From positions 144,221,012-144,285,011 of the forward strand of contig NC_059073.1 in assembly GCF_020497125.1 (NCBI RefSeq): 64,000 nucleotides of DNA, read 5' to 3'. Within the stretch, counting starts at the first letter, position 1. Each line of letters opens with the position of its first letter. The notes beneath the pieces are model-generated. The model made no database searches. It saw only the letters and a list, made by a program, of their open reading frames with translations, and was not told the DNA's origin. Origin of the DNA: Mauremys mutica. Its lineage: Eukaryota > Chordata > Testudines > Geoemydidae. Positions 47,225 through 57,680 of this stretch are shown here, piece by piece. The position numbers were made by a program, and so were the translations under genes.

Positions 47225-47340
47225 CTTCAGGACCAGGACCATCTTTTTGTGTTGTGTTTGTACAGCACCTAGTGTAGTAGGGTTCTGGTCCATGACTGGG
47301 GCTCCTTCGTGCTACCTGAATACAAATAAATTCATGAGTA
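47225..47340 (+). repeat. Ancient interspersed repeat 3' end
   Basis: The segment contains GTTTGTACAGCACCTAGTG, TTCTGGTCCATGACTGGGGC, CTACCTGAATACAAATAAAT. The reverse complement of the same order occurs at 54275-54410, so both are copies of one old family, probably the 3' end of an amniote LINE or its SINE. Confidence 0.6.
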
Positions 47341-47384
47341 TGTACATTTTATCTGGTGAATGAACGGAAAGCAGATGCCATTGG

Positions 47385-47525
47385 CAAATTACTGCAGCGC
47401 TCTGTGCCTCAGTTTCCCCATCTGTAAAATGGGGATAACAATCTAGACCTCCATTTGTAAAGTGCTTTCAGATCTACAGCTGAAAAGTGCTATACAAGAG
47501 CTAGGTGGTGGTGTTATTATCTTAG
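47385..47525 (+). repeat. MIR-like SINE remnant
   Basis: It keeps CTCTGTGCCTCAGTTTCCCC, ATCTGTAAAATGGGGATAAC, TTTGTAAAGTGCTTTCAGAT and a TTATTAT tail. Confidence 0.75.
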
Positions 47526-47884
47526 CACATTAAGAGATTTGTTTACATAACCAGAAAGTGGCCTGGTTTAACACAGTATGCAATCCTCAAAATGTGTTTT
47601 TGAAGTTTTGAAGGTGTCCACGTTAGCAGCTGCATTTTGTGGTTTATAGGTTTTTATTTTAAATTAGAAGTTGCAGTTACCTAGTGATTATTCATAAAGT
47701 AAGACCTGTAGCTCAAACAAAATTTGTTTCCCATTTTAATGAGTTACTTCTGAATTCTTTTTAGCAATCAATCTGGTTACCTCCATCTTGCTTAAAGTCT
47801 AATATGCTGCATATTGACAGCTTGCATAAGAGATGAACAGAAAATGACCTGCAAGGCAAATGAAATGTAATATTCAAAAATGGC
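47526..47884. other. Intron, nothing recognised
   Basis: No supported feature before the CR1 fragment. Confidence 0.4.
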
Positions 47885-49245
47885 AAGTCGCTATAAGATG
47901 CTCAGTCTGACATCTATTCAGGGCCAAGAAATAAAAATGAAGAAGCTGATATGGGCAGGAATATAATTAATGCCAGTCAACATGGTTTTATGGAAAATCA
48001 GCCTTGTCAAACAAATCTTCTTTGAGGAGATTTTACAAGTTTGGTTGATGAAAAATAACTTAGTGGATGTAATATACTTAGACTTTTGTAAGGCATTTGA
48101 CTTAGTACTTCATGATATCCAGAATAAAAAGTTAGCAGTATACACTATCAATAAAGCACATGTGAAATGGATGAGGAATAGGAAAATTTGACAGATCTTA
48201 AAAAGTAGCCATCAATGGGGAATCATCATCGAATGGAGATGTTTCCAGGGGAGTTCCTCAGGGATCAGTACTAGGTCCAGTTCAATCTAACATTTTCATC
48301 AGTGATCCGGACATGAACGTAAAATCACTGCAGGTAAAACTTGCAGATGACAACGATTGGTAGTCTGGTATATGATGCAGACAGGGCAGTCATACAGAGC
48401 AATCTGGATTGCTTGGTACATTGGGCCCATTCAAACAAAATGGGTTTTAATACAGCCAAATGCAAAGTTACCCAACTAGGAAAAAGGAATGTAGGTCATA
48501 GCTACAGACTGGGGGACTGTCGCCTGGAAAGCTGTGATTGAAAAGGATTTTGGGGTCATAGTGGATAAGCAACTGAATATGAGCTTCCAGTGCAATGCAA
48601 ATGTGATCCTTGTATGTATAGACAAGGCAGTCATGAGTTGGAGTAGAGAGGTGATTTTTACCTCTGTATATGACACTGTTGACACTGATTCTGGAATATT
48701 GTCTACAGTTCTGGTGTCCACATTTTTAAAAGTAAGTTGAAAAATTGGAGACTGTTGAGAAAAGAGCCACCAAAGTGATTTGAGGGCTATAGAAAATGTC
48801 TTACCTCAACAGATTAGGAGCTCAATCTGTTCAGTTTATCAAAAAAAAAAGATTGTGACATGGCTTGATTACAATGTGTAAGGACCTTCACAGGAAGAAA
48901 ATACCAGGTATTAAAGGGCTCTTTAAGCTAGCAAAGAAATGCAGAATAGGAACCAGTGGCTGGAAGCTGAAGTTAGACAAATCTGAATTAGAAATAAGAC
49001 ACTTTTTTAACAGTGAGAGTGATTAACCATTGGAACAAACTACTAAGAGGAGTGGTGGATTCTCCATCTCTTGAAGGCTTCAGATCCAGACTGGATGCCT
49101 TTCTGGAAGAGATGCTTTAGCCAAACACAAGTTATTGGGCTCAATACAGGGGTACCTAGGTGAAATGTAATTGTCCATGATATATAGGAGGTCAAATTAG
49201 GTGATCTAACAGTCCCTTCTGCCCTTAGACTCCATGAAATGAAAT
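47885..49245 (+). pseudogene. CR1-type LINE fragment, RT and C-terminal part, decayed
   Basis: Pieces of one reverse transcriptase can be read through several frames on the + strand: GQEIKMKKLIWAGI, QHGFMENQPCQTN, VDVIYLDFCKAFDLVLHDI (motif A), LNIFISDPDMN-like, a degraded motif C near 48330 (ACTTGCAGATGACAACGA), GFNTAKCKVTQLGKRNVG and IEKDFGVIVDKQLNMS. The downstream C-terminal region (FFNSESD, VVDSPSLEGF-like) ends near 49080, and the 3' tail has CTAACAGTCCCTTCTGCCCT. The motif order is that of CR1-clade ORF2. Multiple stops and frameshifts make it non-functional. It is older than the CR1 at 60486. Confidence 0.8.
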
Positions 49246-50793
49246 CAAGTGTGATGCAGCAACTGCACCATATTAGCCCAAATCCCTCATTGCTTGTGTA
49301 CCCTCTTTTACTATTAAAGCTGATGAGGGCTCTGAGTGCAGAAAGCTTGCAGGTTAGGGTTAGGAGTGACCTGGACAGAAATTTGCAGGTGCCATTAGGC
49401 AGTTGTTTGCATATCCTCACTTGCAAGTGCAAAATGTGGCTACACAAAGAGAGGCCATTGTTTAAAAATCAGACTCTAAATCCTGTGATATACTAGGGAA
49501 TTAGGAAAATGTTATCCTCATTGTACATCTTGGGAAACTGAGGAAATTGAAGCCCTCCACCCAAACCCCAACATCACACAACAAATTGATGGCAAAGCCA
49601 TGTAAACAGCCTTGATAATCAGGCTCTTGCGGTAACCATTAGATTCGCTACCTCCCTGCTAGCACCTGCCCACTGTTTTCACTGGATGCTCGTGACCCTC
49701 TTGAATCAATTCATCTCTTGATGAATTACTTAGATTGAATTCTTACCATCCCAGAAGATGCAGCTAGTCATGCACCAGCTTTTCTGCAAAGAACCAATAT
49801 CTCACACTTCCATTTCTAGCTAGCTTATAATAAATTCACTGGGGTTGTTCTTTCCCTTTCTCTGTGACAGGTAACAAGCTTCATAAAAATGTCTCAGGCC
49901 CATGTCAAACAGCAGAGCAAAAGAACTTAATTAACTCCATTGTCAGACTTGTTTCTGAGTCTCTCAATTAATAAAGTTATTAGGCTTCATTGCCACCTTT
50001 CAGTGTCTGAAAGAGTACAGCACGTTAATCTGTGTTAGCTGGAATGTAAGCTTTTGACAGAGCTATTGCAATGATATTACTGCTTGTCTCCCCAACATTC
50101 AAGGAGGGGGGGAAACATTGGTGTAAATCTGATTAATGAGGGTGTCTTTGTGAAGGATACATTGGGCGTACCTGCTCCTGTTTACTCTTACAGAGCATGA
50201 TGGCTCAGGTGGGACTGTTAGTTCCATGACATATATAACCCTTTGATCAGAAATATACTATCTAGGATGGTAGTGTAAAGAGTGTTCTGGCAACCCACAA
50301 GAGACTCTGTTCATATCTTTGAGAGAGATGTGGCTGCTGACAGGTGAAACAAAGACCTTCTGTCTTAGGCACCTCTCTGCTATGTAAAGAAATTAGCCAA
50401 TAATAATAATAATTTAAAAAAACTGTTATTCCCTGCTCTGAGTTTATCAGGGTATTCTGCCTTAACTGTCCCTCTTAGATTGTGCAAGACAAAATGTGTA
50501 TTGTCCCTGACCTGTGGAGTTTATCACTGTCGAGCACTGGATTGGTGCTAAAGAAATGGGCAGATGTGTGTGGGCGAGGGTGGTGTGTGCACTCATACCA
50601 TATATTTCTGCCTACATACATACTATTTCTACCCATATTTATTTAGCACTGACTATAGGTTTTATAGTGTGAGGACATAGACACAAAGAGACACGCTTTA
50701 AGCAGCAACTAGAGAACAGCTTGACCAGGAAGTTCTGACCTCTGTTAAATTCCCCGCTGCCACACTGGTTGTTTCTGGTAACTGTGGAGGACC
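49246..50793. other. Intron with a candidate conserved segment
   Basis: The part from about 49860 to 50110 appears single-copy and is dense in ATTAAT / TTAATT and TGACAG-like words (AACTTAATTAACTCCATTG, CTCAATTAATAAAGTTATTA), as in conserved enhancers. Nothing else recognised. Confidence 0.35.
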
Positions 50794-51440
50794 AGTTTTC
50801 AGAGTAGTAGCCATGTTAGTCTGTATCCGCAAAAAGAATAGGAGTACTTGTGGTACCTTAGAAACTAACAAATTTATTGTAGCATAAGCTTTTGTGGGCT
50901 ACAGGTCACTTCATCGGATGCATGTAGTGGAAAATACAGAAGGAAGACACACACACACACACACACACCATGAAACAATGGGTGTTACCATACACATTAT
51001 AAGGAGAGTGATCAGTTAAGGTGAGTTGTTGTCAGCAGGATTGAAAAATAACTGTTTGTAGTGGTAATGAAAATGGCCCATTTCCAGCTCTTGACAAAGT
51101 GATATAAGGAACTGTAGGGTGAGGAAAGATAAGCATGGGGAAATAGTTTTACTTTGTGTAATGGCCCATCCACTCCCAGTCTTTATTCAAACCTAATTTA
51201 ATAGTGTCCAATTTGCAAATTAATTCCAATTCAGCAGTCTCTCCTTAGAGTCTGTTTTTGAAGGGGTTTTTTTGTTGTAATATTGCGACTTTTAGGTCTG
51301 TAATCAAGTGGCCAGGGAGGTTGAAGTGTTCTCCAACTGGTTTTTGAATGTTATAATTCTTGACGTCTGATTTGTGTCCATTTATTCTTTTACGTGAAGG
51401 ACCAGGAACTCTGTAACCACTCCATAGGTTTGGCATTGCC
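50794..51440 (-). pseudogene. Penelope-like element 3' part with GIY-YIG remnant and hammerhead-like tail
   Basis: On the minus strand the coding part (51436-51245) reads KRINGHKSDVKNYNIQKPVG, EHFNLPGHLITDLKVAILQQ, typical of the GIY-YIG endonuclease region at the C terminus of Penelope-like reverse transcriptases. Further decayed coding sequence continues to about 51000. A CA repeat and a non-coding tail follow, ending at 50794 in CATGGCTACTACTCTGAAAA. The tail contains CCGATGA (complement of 50911-50917), a stem-loop GTGACCTGTAGCCCAC, AAAA and GCTTATGC, a mutated hammerhead core. It is the only copy here that joins this tail to Penelope coding sequence, identifying the short copies at 1146, 20948 and 35429. 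Confidence 0.78.
50949..50970. repeat. CA microsatellite
   Basis: About ten tandem AC dinucleotides inside the Penelope-like copy. Confidence 0.95.
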
Positions 51441-52276
51441 TAGCGCTGTGTGTGTATGTATCTATTTGTGTAGAGAGAAAGGAATAAGTCAACTGATTTT
51501 GTTTAGCTGTAGCACATGCCTTCCTGGAGCAAGAAATGGAACCCAGGAGGCCCACTTTCCAATTCAGGAAGGGATATGAGACCACAGGCAAGGACACTGA
51601 GTTTAGCAGCAGAAAGGGTTCCGAAGCATTATTGCTCAGTCAGTGGTGGCATAGGAGAAACTGCCTGGAATGAGCTGTGAAATGAAATAGATTTGGTGTG
51701 TGTAAAACACTCCATGTGGTATGGCAGGAAATGGCTTGCTGTGCGTGACTCATCACTGAGAGTAGTGGGAACCATATCTTGCCAGTGAAATTAGAACTAA
51801 TGCAATCCCCACATCACTCACTGACCAAATTACTGGAATATTAGTGCAGAGAACAATAGCTTCACAATCCTAACTAACCTGAGAAAATGAGCCTGTGTAA
51901 GCTTGAGTTAATGCATACTCTTTGCTCCCCAATCTCTTCTGTCTTTTCATTATAAAGCACTCCAGCTCCATGATTAAGGGAAAAAAACTAACCCATAACA
52001 GTGCATGATTACTTTCTTTTGTTGTTGGTTGGTGAATGGAACAGAGTGTGAACTATCTTCTCACCCTTAGAGGTGTTCCTCCTGGTCAAAGTGGAGATTC
52101 ATTTGGTGCAGTAAAAGGAGTGAAATGGCTACATTGCGTGTCAAACCAGGGCCTGCAGTTTAGAATGCATCATATTCTGGAAGCACTGGATTTCACATAG
52201 GGGGATTCAGTGTTGTGTCTTTTGCTTTTTACACAATAATAGCAGTAGGAGGAAAAACTACCAGGCACAGTTCAGA
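51441..52276. other. Intron, nothing recognised
   Basis: No supported exon or transposon end. Confidence 0.4.
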
Positions 52277-52540
52277 GATTCTAACACCAGAAGGAGCCAC
52301 TGTGATTCTCCAGTCCAACCTCTGGCCATAGAACTTCCCCAAAATAATTCCTGTTTATCATAGAATATCCGGGTTGGAAGGGACCTCAGGAGGTCATCTA
52401 GTCCAACCCCCTGCTCAAAGCAGGACCAATCCCCAGACAGATTTTTGCCCCAGATCCCTAAATGGCCCCCTCATGGATTGAGCTCACAACTCTGGGTTTA
52501 GCAGGCCAATGCTCAAACCACTGAGCTAGCCCTCCCCCAA
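52277..52540 (-). mobile_element. Two CR1 3' ends in reverse orientation, one inserted next to or into the other
   Basis: Bases 52277-52357 (ACACCAGAAGGAGCCACTGT, CCAAAATAATTCCTG) match the reverse 3' end seen at 53735. At 52358 a second, different CR1 tail begins (ATCATAGAATATCCGGGTTG, GGACCTCAGGAGGTCATCTA, CTCAAACCACTGAGCTAGCC). The first copy is cut short where the second starts, which suggests insertion. Confidence 0.8.
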
Positions 52541-52555
52541 AAAATTATGTATTCA

Positions 52556-52610
52556 CCAGTGGACATAGTGTACTTAGATTTTCAGAATGCCTTTGAACTA
52601 GTGTATCTAA
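52556..52610 (+). pseudogene. Tiny LINE reverse transcriptase motif-A remnant
   Basis: The + strand reads VDIVYLDFQNAFELV, matching motif A of CR1-clade reverse transcriptase (compare VDVIYLDFCKAFDLV at about 48054). No further coding homology could be followed. Too short to date or classify beyond CR1-like. Confidence 0.6.
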
Positions 52611-53734
52611 TATATTAGTTGGGTCCAAATAACTGTGTTTACTAACTCTTCATAAACATGCTAGGCTTAGCTAAATCTATACTGCTGCTCTGGCTGATTT
52701 CTTGTGGCTTCTCAAAGATAGAACACCGTAAGCGCCACTATAGGATTTACACATGGTTTAAAAGGATACTATCCTATTTCTATGCAGTACACTTAAAGAA
52801 TGTGGTGATGCAGTGTGTTTTCAGAGCTCCTGAGAGGAAGGCTGTTTTTTCAATTCCCTCTGATCACTGCTCCCTAGTGAGACTGTCTAGTTTTGACTTA
52901 GTTGTACAAGCAGCTCAAGAGAGAGCAGCCCCTGGAGATTGTACTCTCCCTAGAAATAAGCTGTGACTCAGGAGTCTCCCCAGTTTATGAATCTCTATAT
53001 GAGCAGTGAGGCTGCCCTGACATTCCTCAAAGAGACTAAACCAGAGAAACTCAGTTCGCTTCAAAAAATCATGCGGCAAGTTTCCTATGTGCAGGTGAAA
53101 TCTTCTGCGTAATGGGAACAATGATTGCAAGCAGGAGAGAGGGAAGAGGGGCAGAGGAATAGGAGGGAAGTGAGGGGAGGTACTGAGACGCAGTGAGCAG
53201 GGAAGGAGAAGGGAGTGCCAGCCAGTTCCAGGCTGGGAAGGAGGGTCCTGGGGGTTCATACCTACTCTGGGCCCATTCCAGCACCTCTGAGTCTCACTCC
53301 ACTCCCTGAAACCCAGGTCCTGTGACAGCCGCTTCAGCCCCTCTGGGTCCCCCTCCATGCTCCCCTTATACATGCATGATTTTACACAGGGGCAGAGCAC
53401 CCCACAATATTCCCATTTTGGGGGCTCTAGCCTCCCTTGGCCTCCCCCACTCCTAGTTCTGCCACCCCTAATTGCAAGGTGATAGAACAGTGCAGCATTT
53501 GTGCCTGGTATTTTGTGGTTCAGAATAATCATTTGCTTGTGTGGGACAGTTGCTTGGCAATAGGGTGGTTTCATCTGGAGAGGAGGATTCAGGGCAGTGA
53601 TGTATATTTAGTTAAATAAATTGTTTTCAATATATCTTCTGTTAGGTGGGTGATCCTTCAGTGGAATTATTGGTTAAATCTTGAAAGGAACCATTAAAAA
53701 TACTTAACATAAAAGTCTGGTCATTTAATGCTTC
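52611..53734. other. Intron, with a GC-rich patch at 53090-53470
   Basis: The patch is rich in GGGAGG and CCCCTC words and gives a long minus-strand open frame with no recognisable domain or splice signals; I treat it as composition-driven. The rest is unremarkable. Confidence 0.35.
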
Positions 53735-54225
53735 CTAGATTCCAAAGCCAGAAGGAGCCAGAGTGATCACCTAGTCCGACCGCCTGTATAACACTGGCCA
53801 TAGAATATCCCCAAAATAATTCCTTTTGAAGTAGAGCATGGCTTAAAAACTATCCAATCTCAATTTAAAAATTGTCATTGATGGAGAATCCACCATGACC
53901 CTTGGTAAATTATTCCAGTGGTTAATTATTCTCACTGTTCAAAATGTACACCTTGCTTCCAGTCTGAATTTATCTAGCTTCAACTTCCAGCCATTGGATC
54001 TTTTATATCTTTGTTAGCTAGATTGAAGAGCTCAGTATCAAATATTAGTTCCCTGTGAAGAGACTTACAGATTGTGATCAAGTCACCCCTTAACCCTGTC
54101 TTTGTTAAGCAAAACAGATGGAATTCCTTGAGTTTTCTAATCCTTTAAACATTTTCTTGGCTTTTCTCTGAACCCGCTCCAATTTATCTCCATCCTTCTT
54201 GAGCAAAAAGAGACCAGAACACTTG
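53735..54225 (-). mobile_element. CR1-type LINE 3' region, reverse orientation
   Basis: On the minus strand a degraded C-terminal ORF2 part is followed by 3' sequence. The + strand shows the complement: AGAAGGAGCCAGAGTGATCA, GTCCGACCGCCTGTATAACA, CTTCCAGTCTGAATTTATCT, GATCAAGTCACCCCTTAACC, TTTTCTCTGAACCCGCTCCA. These are the usual landmarks of CR1 3' ends in amniotes. Confidence 0.8.
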
Positions 54226-54274
54226 CTTCTACTCATGGACAAATCACTGCAAGTCACTTGCACCAGCAGACTGG

Positions 54275-54412
54275 TAGGGGTATTATTATTATTTGTATTG
54301 TGGTAGCACCTAGGAACCCTAGTCATGGACCAGGACCCCTTTGTGCCAGGCGCTGTACAAATACTGAATGGAAAGATGGTGCCTGCCCCAAGGAGCTTAT
54401 AATCTATTTATA
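54275..54412 (-). repeat. Ancient interspersed repeat 3' end, reverse orientation
   Basis: GTATTATTATTATTTGTATT is followed by GGTAGCACCTAGGAACCCTA, CATGGACCAGGACCCCTTTG, GGCGCTGTACAAATAC and GGTGCCTGCCCCAAGGAGCT. This is the inverse of the copy at 47225. Confidence 0.65.
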
Positions 54413-55452
54413 AAAGAAGAGAGAACAGATGGATACAGACGGAGGAGTACAGGGAAACAGTGAGACAGTGTAGGTCAGTATGATAGCCAGTGTTCTCAGC
54501 ATACCAGGGGCCTACCTGTTACATTTTTTGTAGGCAAAGCAGAGTTTTAAAGATGGATTTGAAGAAGGCTAATGAGGTCATTTTGCAGATGTTTATGGAG
54601 AGCTCCTCCCAAGAATGAGGTGCAGAATGAGAGCGTAAATGTTAATATGCGTCTGGTGATGCAAAGGATGAGAAGTAGAGCTGCTCAGGTGTCTTCTACA
54701 GAGCATCTTCTACACTCCCTTTTTTGCTACATTTGCACCTTGATCCCAAAGGCTGCAGTGGATGGCAACCAGCAGTGTTGTGTGAAGTACTAACATTCTG
54801 TTACAGCACTGGAATTTCAGCAGGCAAGTACCAGGTTCCTGGGGCTGCAGTGGAAGAGGATATTACAGGGGATGGAGGGGCTGCCCCATAGCACCAAGGC
54901 ATTGTTGATTGTTAATAGCAATTTTAGAAGGTCACAAGATCACTGTCACAAGAACTGAAGTTAGAATTAGAGACGAAACAGATCTACTGGGTTGGACTTA
55001 ATCTGCTGACCAGTTTAGGATTTAATCCCCCCATAGAAGATGAAACGGAATGGATGGGAGGGGGCGATGAATATGAGAGCAGAAATGAGCCATGTGCTTA
55101 ACCTTCTCTCATGTCAAAGACAGTCAAATACTGTCCTGGCACTGTTTTTCCATTTAAGCAATTGCTGTAGCTGGAACAAGGATGTTATACAGTCACAAAC
55201 GGGGAGGGGCGGTGAGACTGTGAGTGTGTTGTGATTCGGAGGGAAAGCATGCACAGGATACTCAGAATGAGTCAACAGCGTGAAAACCTTTGAGACCCTC
55301 CCCTCCCCCCCCAATCTGTTTCATTCTCTTAATTTTTAAATCACATAGTTCCACTCTCAAGCATGGGGATACAACTGCTACTGGGGGGCAGGAGGGTGTT
55401 GGAACTCGGCTCATATAAACTCCTGTGCATAAAACATCTGAAACTTGTATAT
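54413..55452. other. Intron, nothing recognised
   Basis: No supported exon or transposon end between the old repeat and the solo LTR. Confidence 0.4.
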
Positions 55453-55821
55453 ACAAGTGTAACAGGTTGGACTCACCCCCGCAGCGCCTCCTGCTGGTTG
55501 CTCTGGGGAATTAGCTCTCTCCAGCGTCCGGAGCGCCCTCTGCAGGCCAGTGATCCACCTGTTTACTATTGGCCCCGAGTCCCTCCCTGGACCCTGGTGC
55601 CCTCTTACATGGGGTGCTGCCCTCAGCAATAACCCCTTTCTCTTAGGGTCTCCCCTCCTTGGGGAACCCCCACCCCACTATCCCCACTTCGCCTCAGTAG
55701 TGGCTACTGCCAGTCATTGTCTAGCCCCCCACTCTGGGGCAGACTGCAGTATCAGCCTACTCATCACTGGCAAGGAGGGTTTGGACCTGCTTCCCTCTGC
55801 AACCCCCAGTACCTGTTGACC

Positions 55822-57145
55822 CAGGGGTGAGCTGGAGCCGGTTCGCGCCGGTTCGCGCGAACCCGTTAAATTTAGAAGCGGTTTTAGAACCGCTTGTTAA
55901 CTAGCTTCCCTGCGAGGGAAGCTTTGATGGGCTCTGCCTGGGAAGCCTGTAATTCCTCCTCCCGGCCGCCGGGGGGCGCTGCGCTGTGCTGCGAGAGCCA
56001 TGTGAGCTGCCTCCTGGCCCTGTTGCTGCTCCTGCTCTTTGGACCTCTGGCCCTGGGGCTCCTGCTGCTGCCCCGTGAGTCCCCGGCTGCGTCCGGCTGC
56101 TCCCAGCCCCCCCCCGCCCCGTGTGAGTATCTGCGCCCCTCCCCCGCCTTCCCTGCCCCCAGCCACCCCCTGCCCCACCCCCTGCAGCCAGCCCCTGCCC
56201 CCAGCCACCCCCTGCCCGCAGCTGCCCCCTGCCAGCCCCTGCCCACAGCCACCCGCAGCCAGCCCCTGCCCCCAGCTGCCCCCTGCCCACAGCCACCCGC
56301 AGCCAGCCCCTGCCCCCAGCTGCCCCCTGCCCCACCCCCTGCCCACAGCCACCCACAGCCGCCCCCTGCCCACAGCCAGCCCCTGCCCCCAGCCGCCCTC
56401 TGCCCCACCCCCTGCCCACAGCCGCCCTCTGCCCCACCCCCTGCCCACAGCCACCCACAGCCGCCCCCTGCCCCCAGCCAGCCCCTGCCCCCAGCCGCCC
56501 TCTGCCCGCAGCCAGCCCTTGCCATAGCCAGCCTCTGCCCGCAGCCCCTGCCACAGCCAGCCCCTGCCTGCAGCCAGCCTCTGCCCACAGCCGCCCGCAG
56601 CCTGCCCATCTGCATCACCTGCCCACAGCCAGCCCGTGTCACTCCCTGCCTCCAGCTAGCCCTGCCCCACGCCCCTATCTGCAGCCAGCCCCACATCCAC
56701 TGGTGCCCTGCAGTTCCCAGGGCAGTAACCCTGCACACCTGCTTTAATGAGGGGGGCGGGCAGGGAGCAGCTGGGACCCACACATGTGCACACCCTAGAG
56801 TGACCAGACAGCAAGTGTGAAAAATCGGGACGAGGGTGAGGGGTAATAGGAGCCTATATAAGAAAAAGACCCAAAAATTGAGACTGTCCCTGATCACCAC
56901 CCACACATGTGAAACGGAGCTCATTTCTAGTTCAGCCCCATCTTTTTAAAAAAGAACTTTAGGTAGGGTTAAAATACATCTGTATTTTCCTGGACATGTC
57001 AGGCTTTTCGGTTCTTAATCACCTCCTGGGAAAATATGGAGGTATGGTAACCCTATTGGTACAAAAAATACATGCTGTCGCACATCCCTTAAATCAGAAC
57101 TTTTTATAGGGAACCCGTTGTTAAGATTTTGGCAGCTCATCCCTG
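55822..57145. mobile_element. 1.3-kb non-autonomous hAT element, TSD TGTTGACC, with possible captured exon
   Basis: The ends CAGGGGTGAGCTGG and TTGGCAGCTCATCCCTG are inverted. Perfect 8-bp duplications TGTTGACC lie at 55814-55821 and 57146-57153. Unlike the other MITEs it carries foreign-looking cargo: a GC-rich open stretch (55920-56076) encoding a leucine-rich hydrophobic segment that ends at a GTGAGT donor-like site, then a 0.5-kb C-rich minisatellite. Two smaller inserts follow (AGAGTGACCAGACAGC... from 56808; AGGGTTAAAATACATC...GGTAACCCTA at 56965-57054). No transposase. Confidence 0.9.
56105..56640. repeat. C-rich minisatellite in the hAT element
   Basis: Tandem units of about 12-30 bp built from CAGCCCCTGCCC, CCCAGCCGCCCTCTGCCC and CACAGCCACCC repeat with variation over 0.5 kb. 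They give proline/alanine-rich open frames on one strand and glycine-rich frames on the other, which are artefacts of the repeat. Confidence 0.9.
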
Positions 57146-57680
57146 TGTTGACCCACTGCTAGGCCGCAGCCTGGGGCTTTCTAGGCTGGAGCTCCCCAGC
57201 TCCTCAGCCTTCCCCAGCCCTGCTTCACTCAGGTATCCAGTCTCAAGCTCCTAAGCAGCCAGGCCCATCTCTCTCGAGAGAGAGAGAGAGAGACTGTCTC
57301 ACCTCTGGCTTCCCTGGCCTTTTATAAGGCCTGTGGCTCAGTTTGGGGCGTGGCCCCAGCTGCAGCCACTTCCTCAATCAGCCCCGCCTAGAGCAGCCGC
57401 TCTCAAGCCCTGCCAGGCTGCTTTTAAACCCCTTCGGGCAGGAGCAGGGTCCATCCTGCTACAACAAGACATCGGGAAAAGACATGGTAAAAAAAGGCTA
57501 TGATTGCTGGCACTGAATCTGATTGAGTGGAATGTATTTTCAGCACTTGCCTAAGGAAATATACAGTGGCTGTTACAAAAATGTATCCTCCAGCCGGTTC
57601 CTCCTGGCACAAATGCAGCCTCCCTGAGAGGAAGTCTGTATAGTATTCCACCAGGAGCCTTTGTATTGATGCAGAGGTCA

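Larger units (their letters stand above)
55458..57463 (+). mobile_element. Solo LTR, TSD ACAAG, split by a hAT element
   Basis: The LTR starts TGTAACAGGTTGGACTC and ends GGTCCATCCTGCTACA, with the 5-bp duplication ACAAG at 55453-55457 and 57464-57468. Removing the hAT insert (55822-57145) and one copy of its duplication leaves about 674 bp, close to the 665 bp of the related LTR at 9355. A TTTTATAAGG motif near 57321 may be the TATA box. A GA microsatellite lies at 57279-57292. No internal retroelement genes remain. Confidence 0.9.

Noticed and set aside
52915..53574. 219-codon minus-strand frame
   Set aside because: GC-skewed low-complexity sequence; no recognisable domain, no splice signals.
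55894..56924. Very long open frames on both strands (308 and 346 codons)
   Set aside because: They are produced by the C-rich minisatellite in a hAT element: proline/alanine-rich on one strand and glycine-rich on the other, open in several frames at once.
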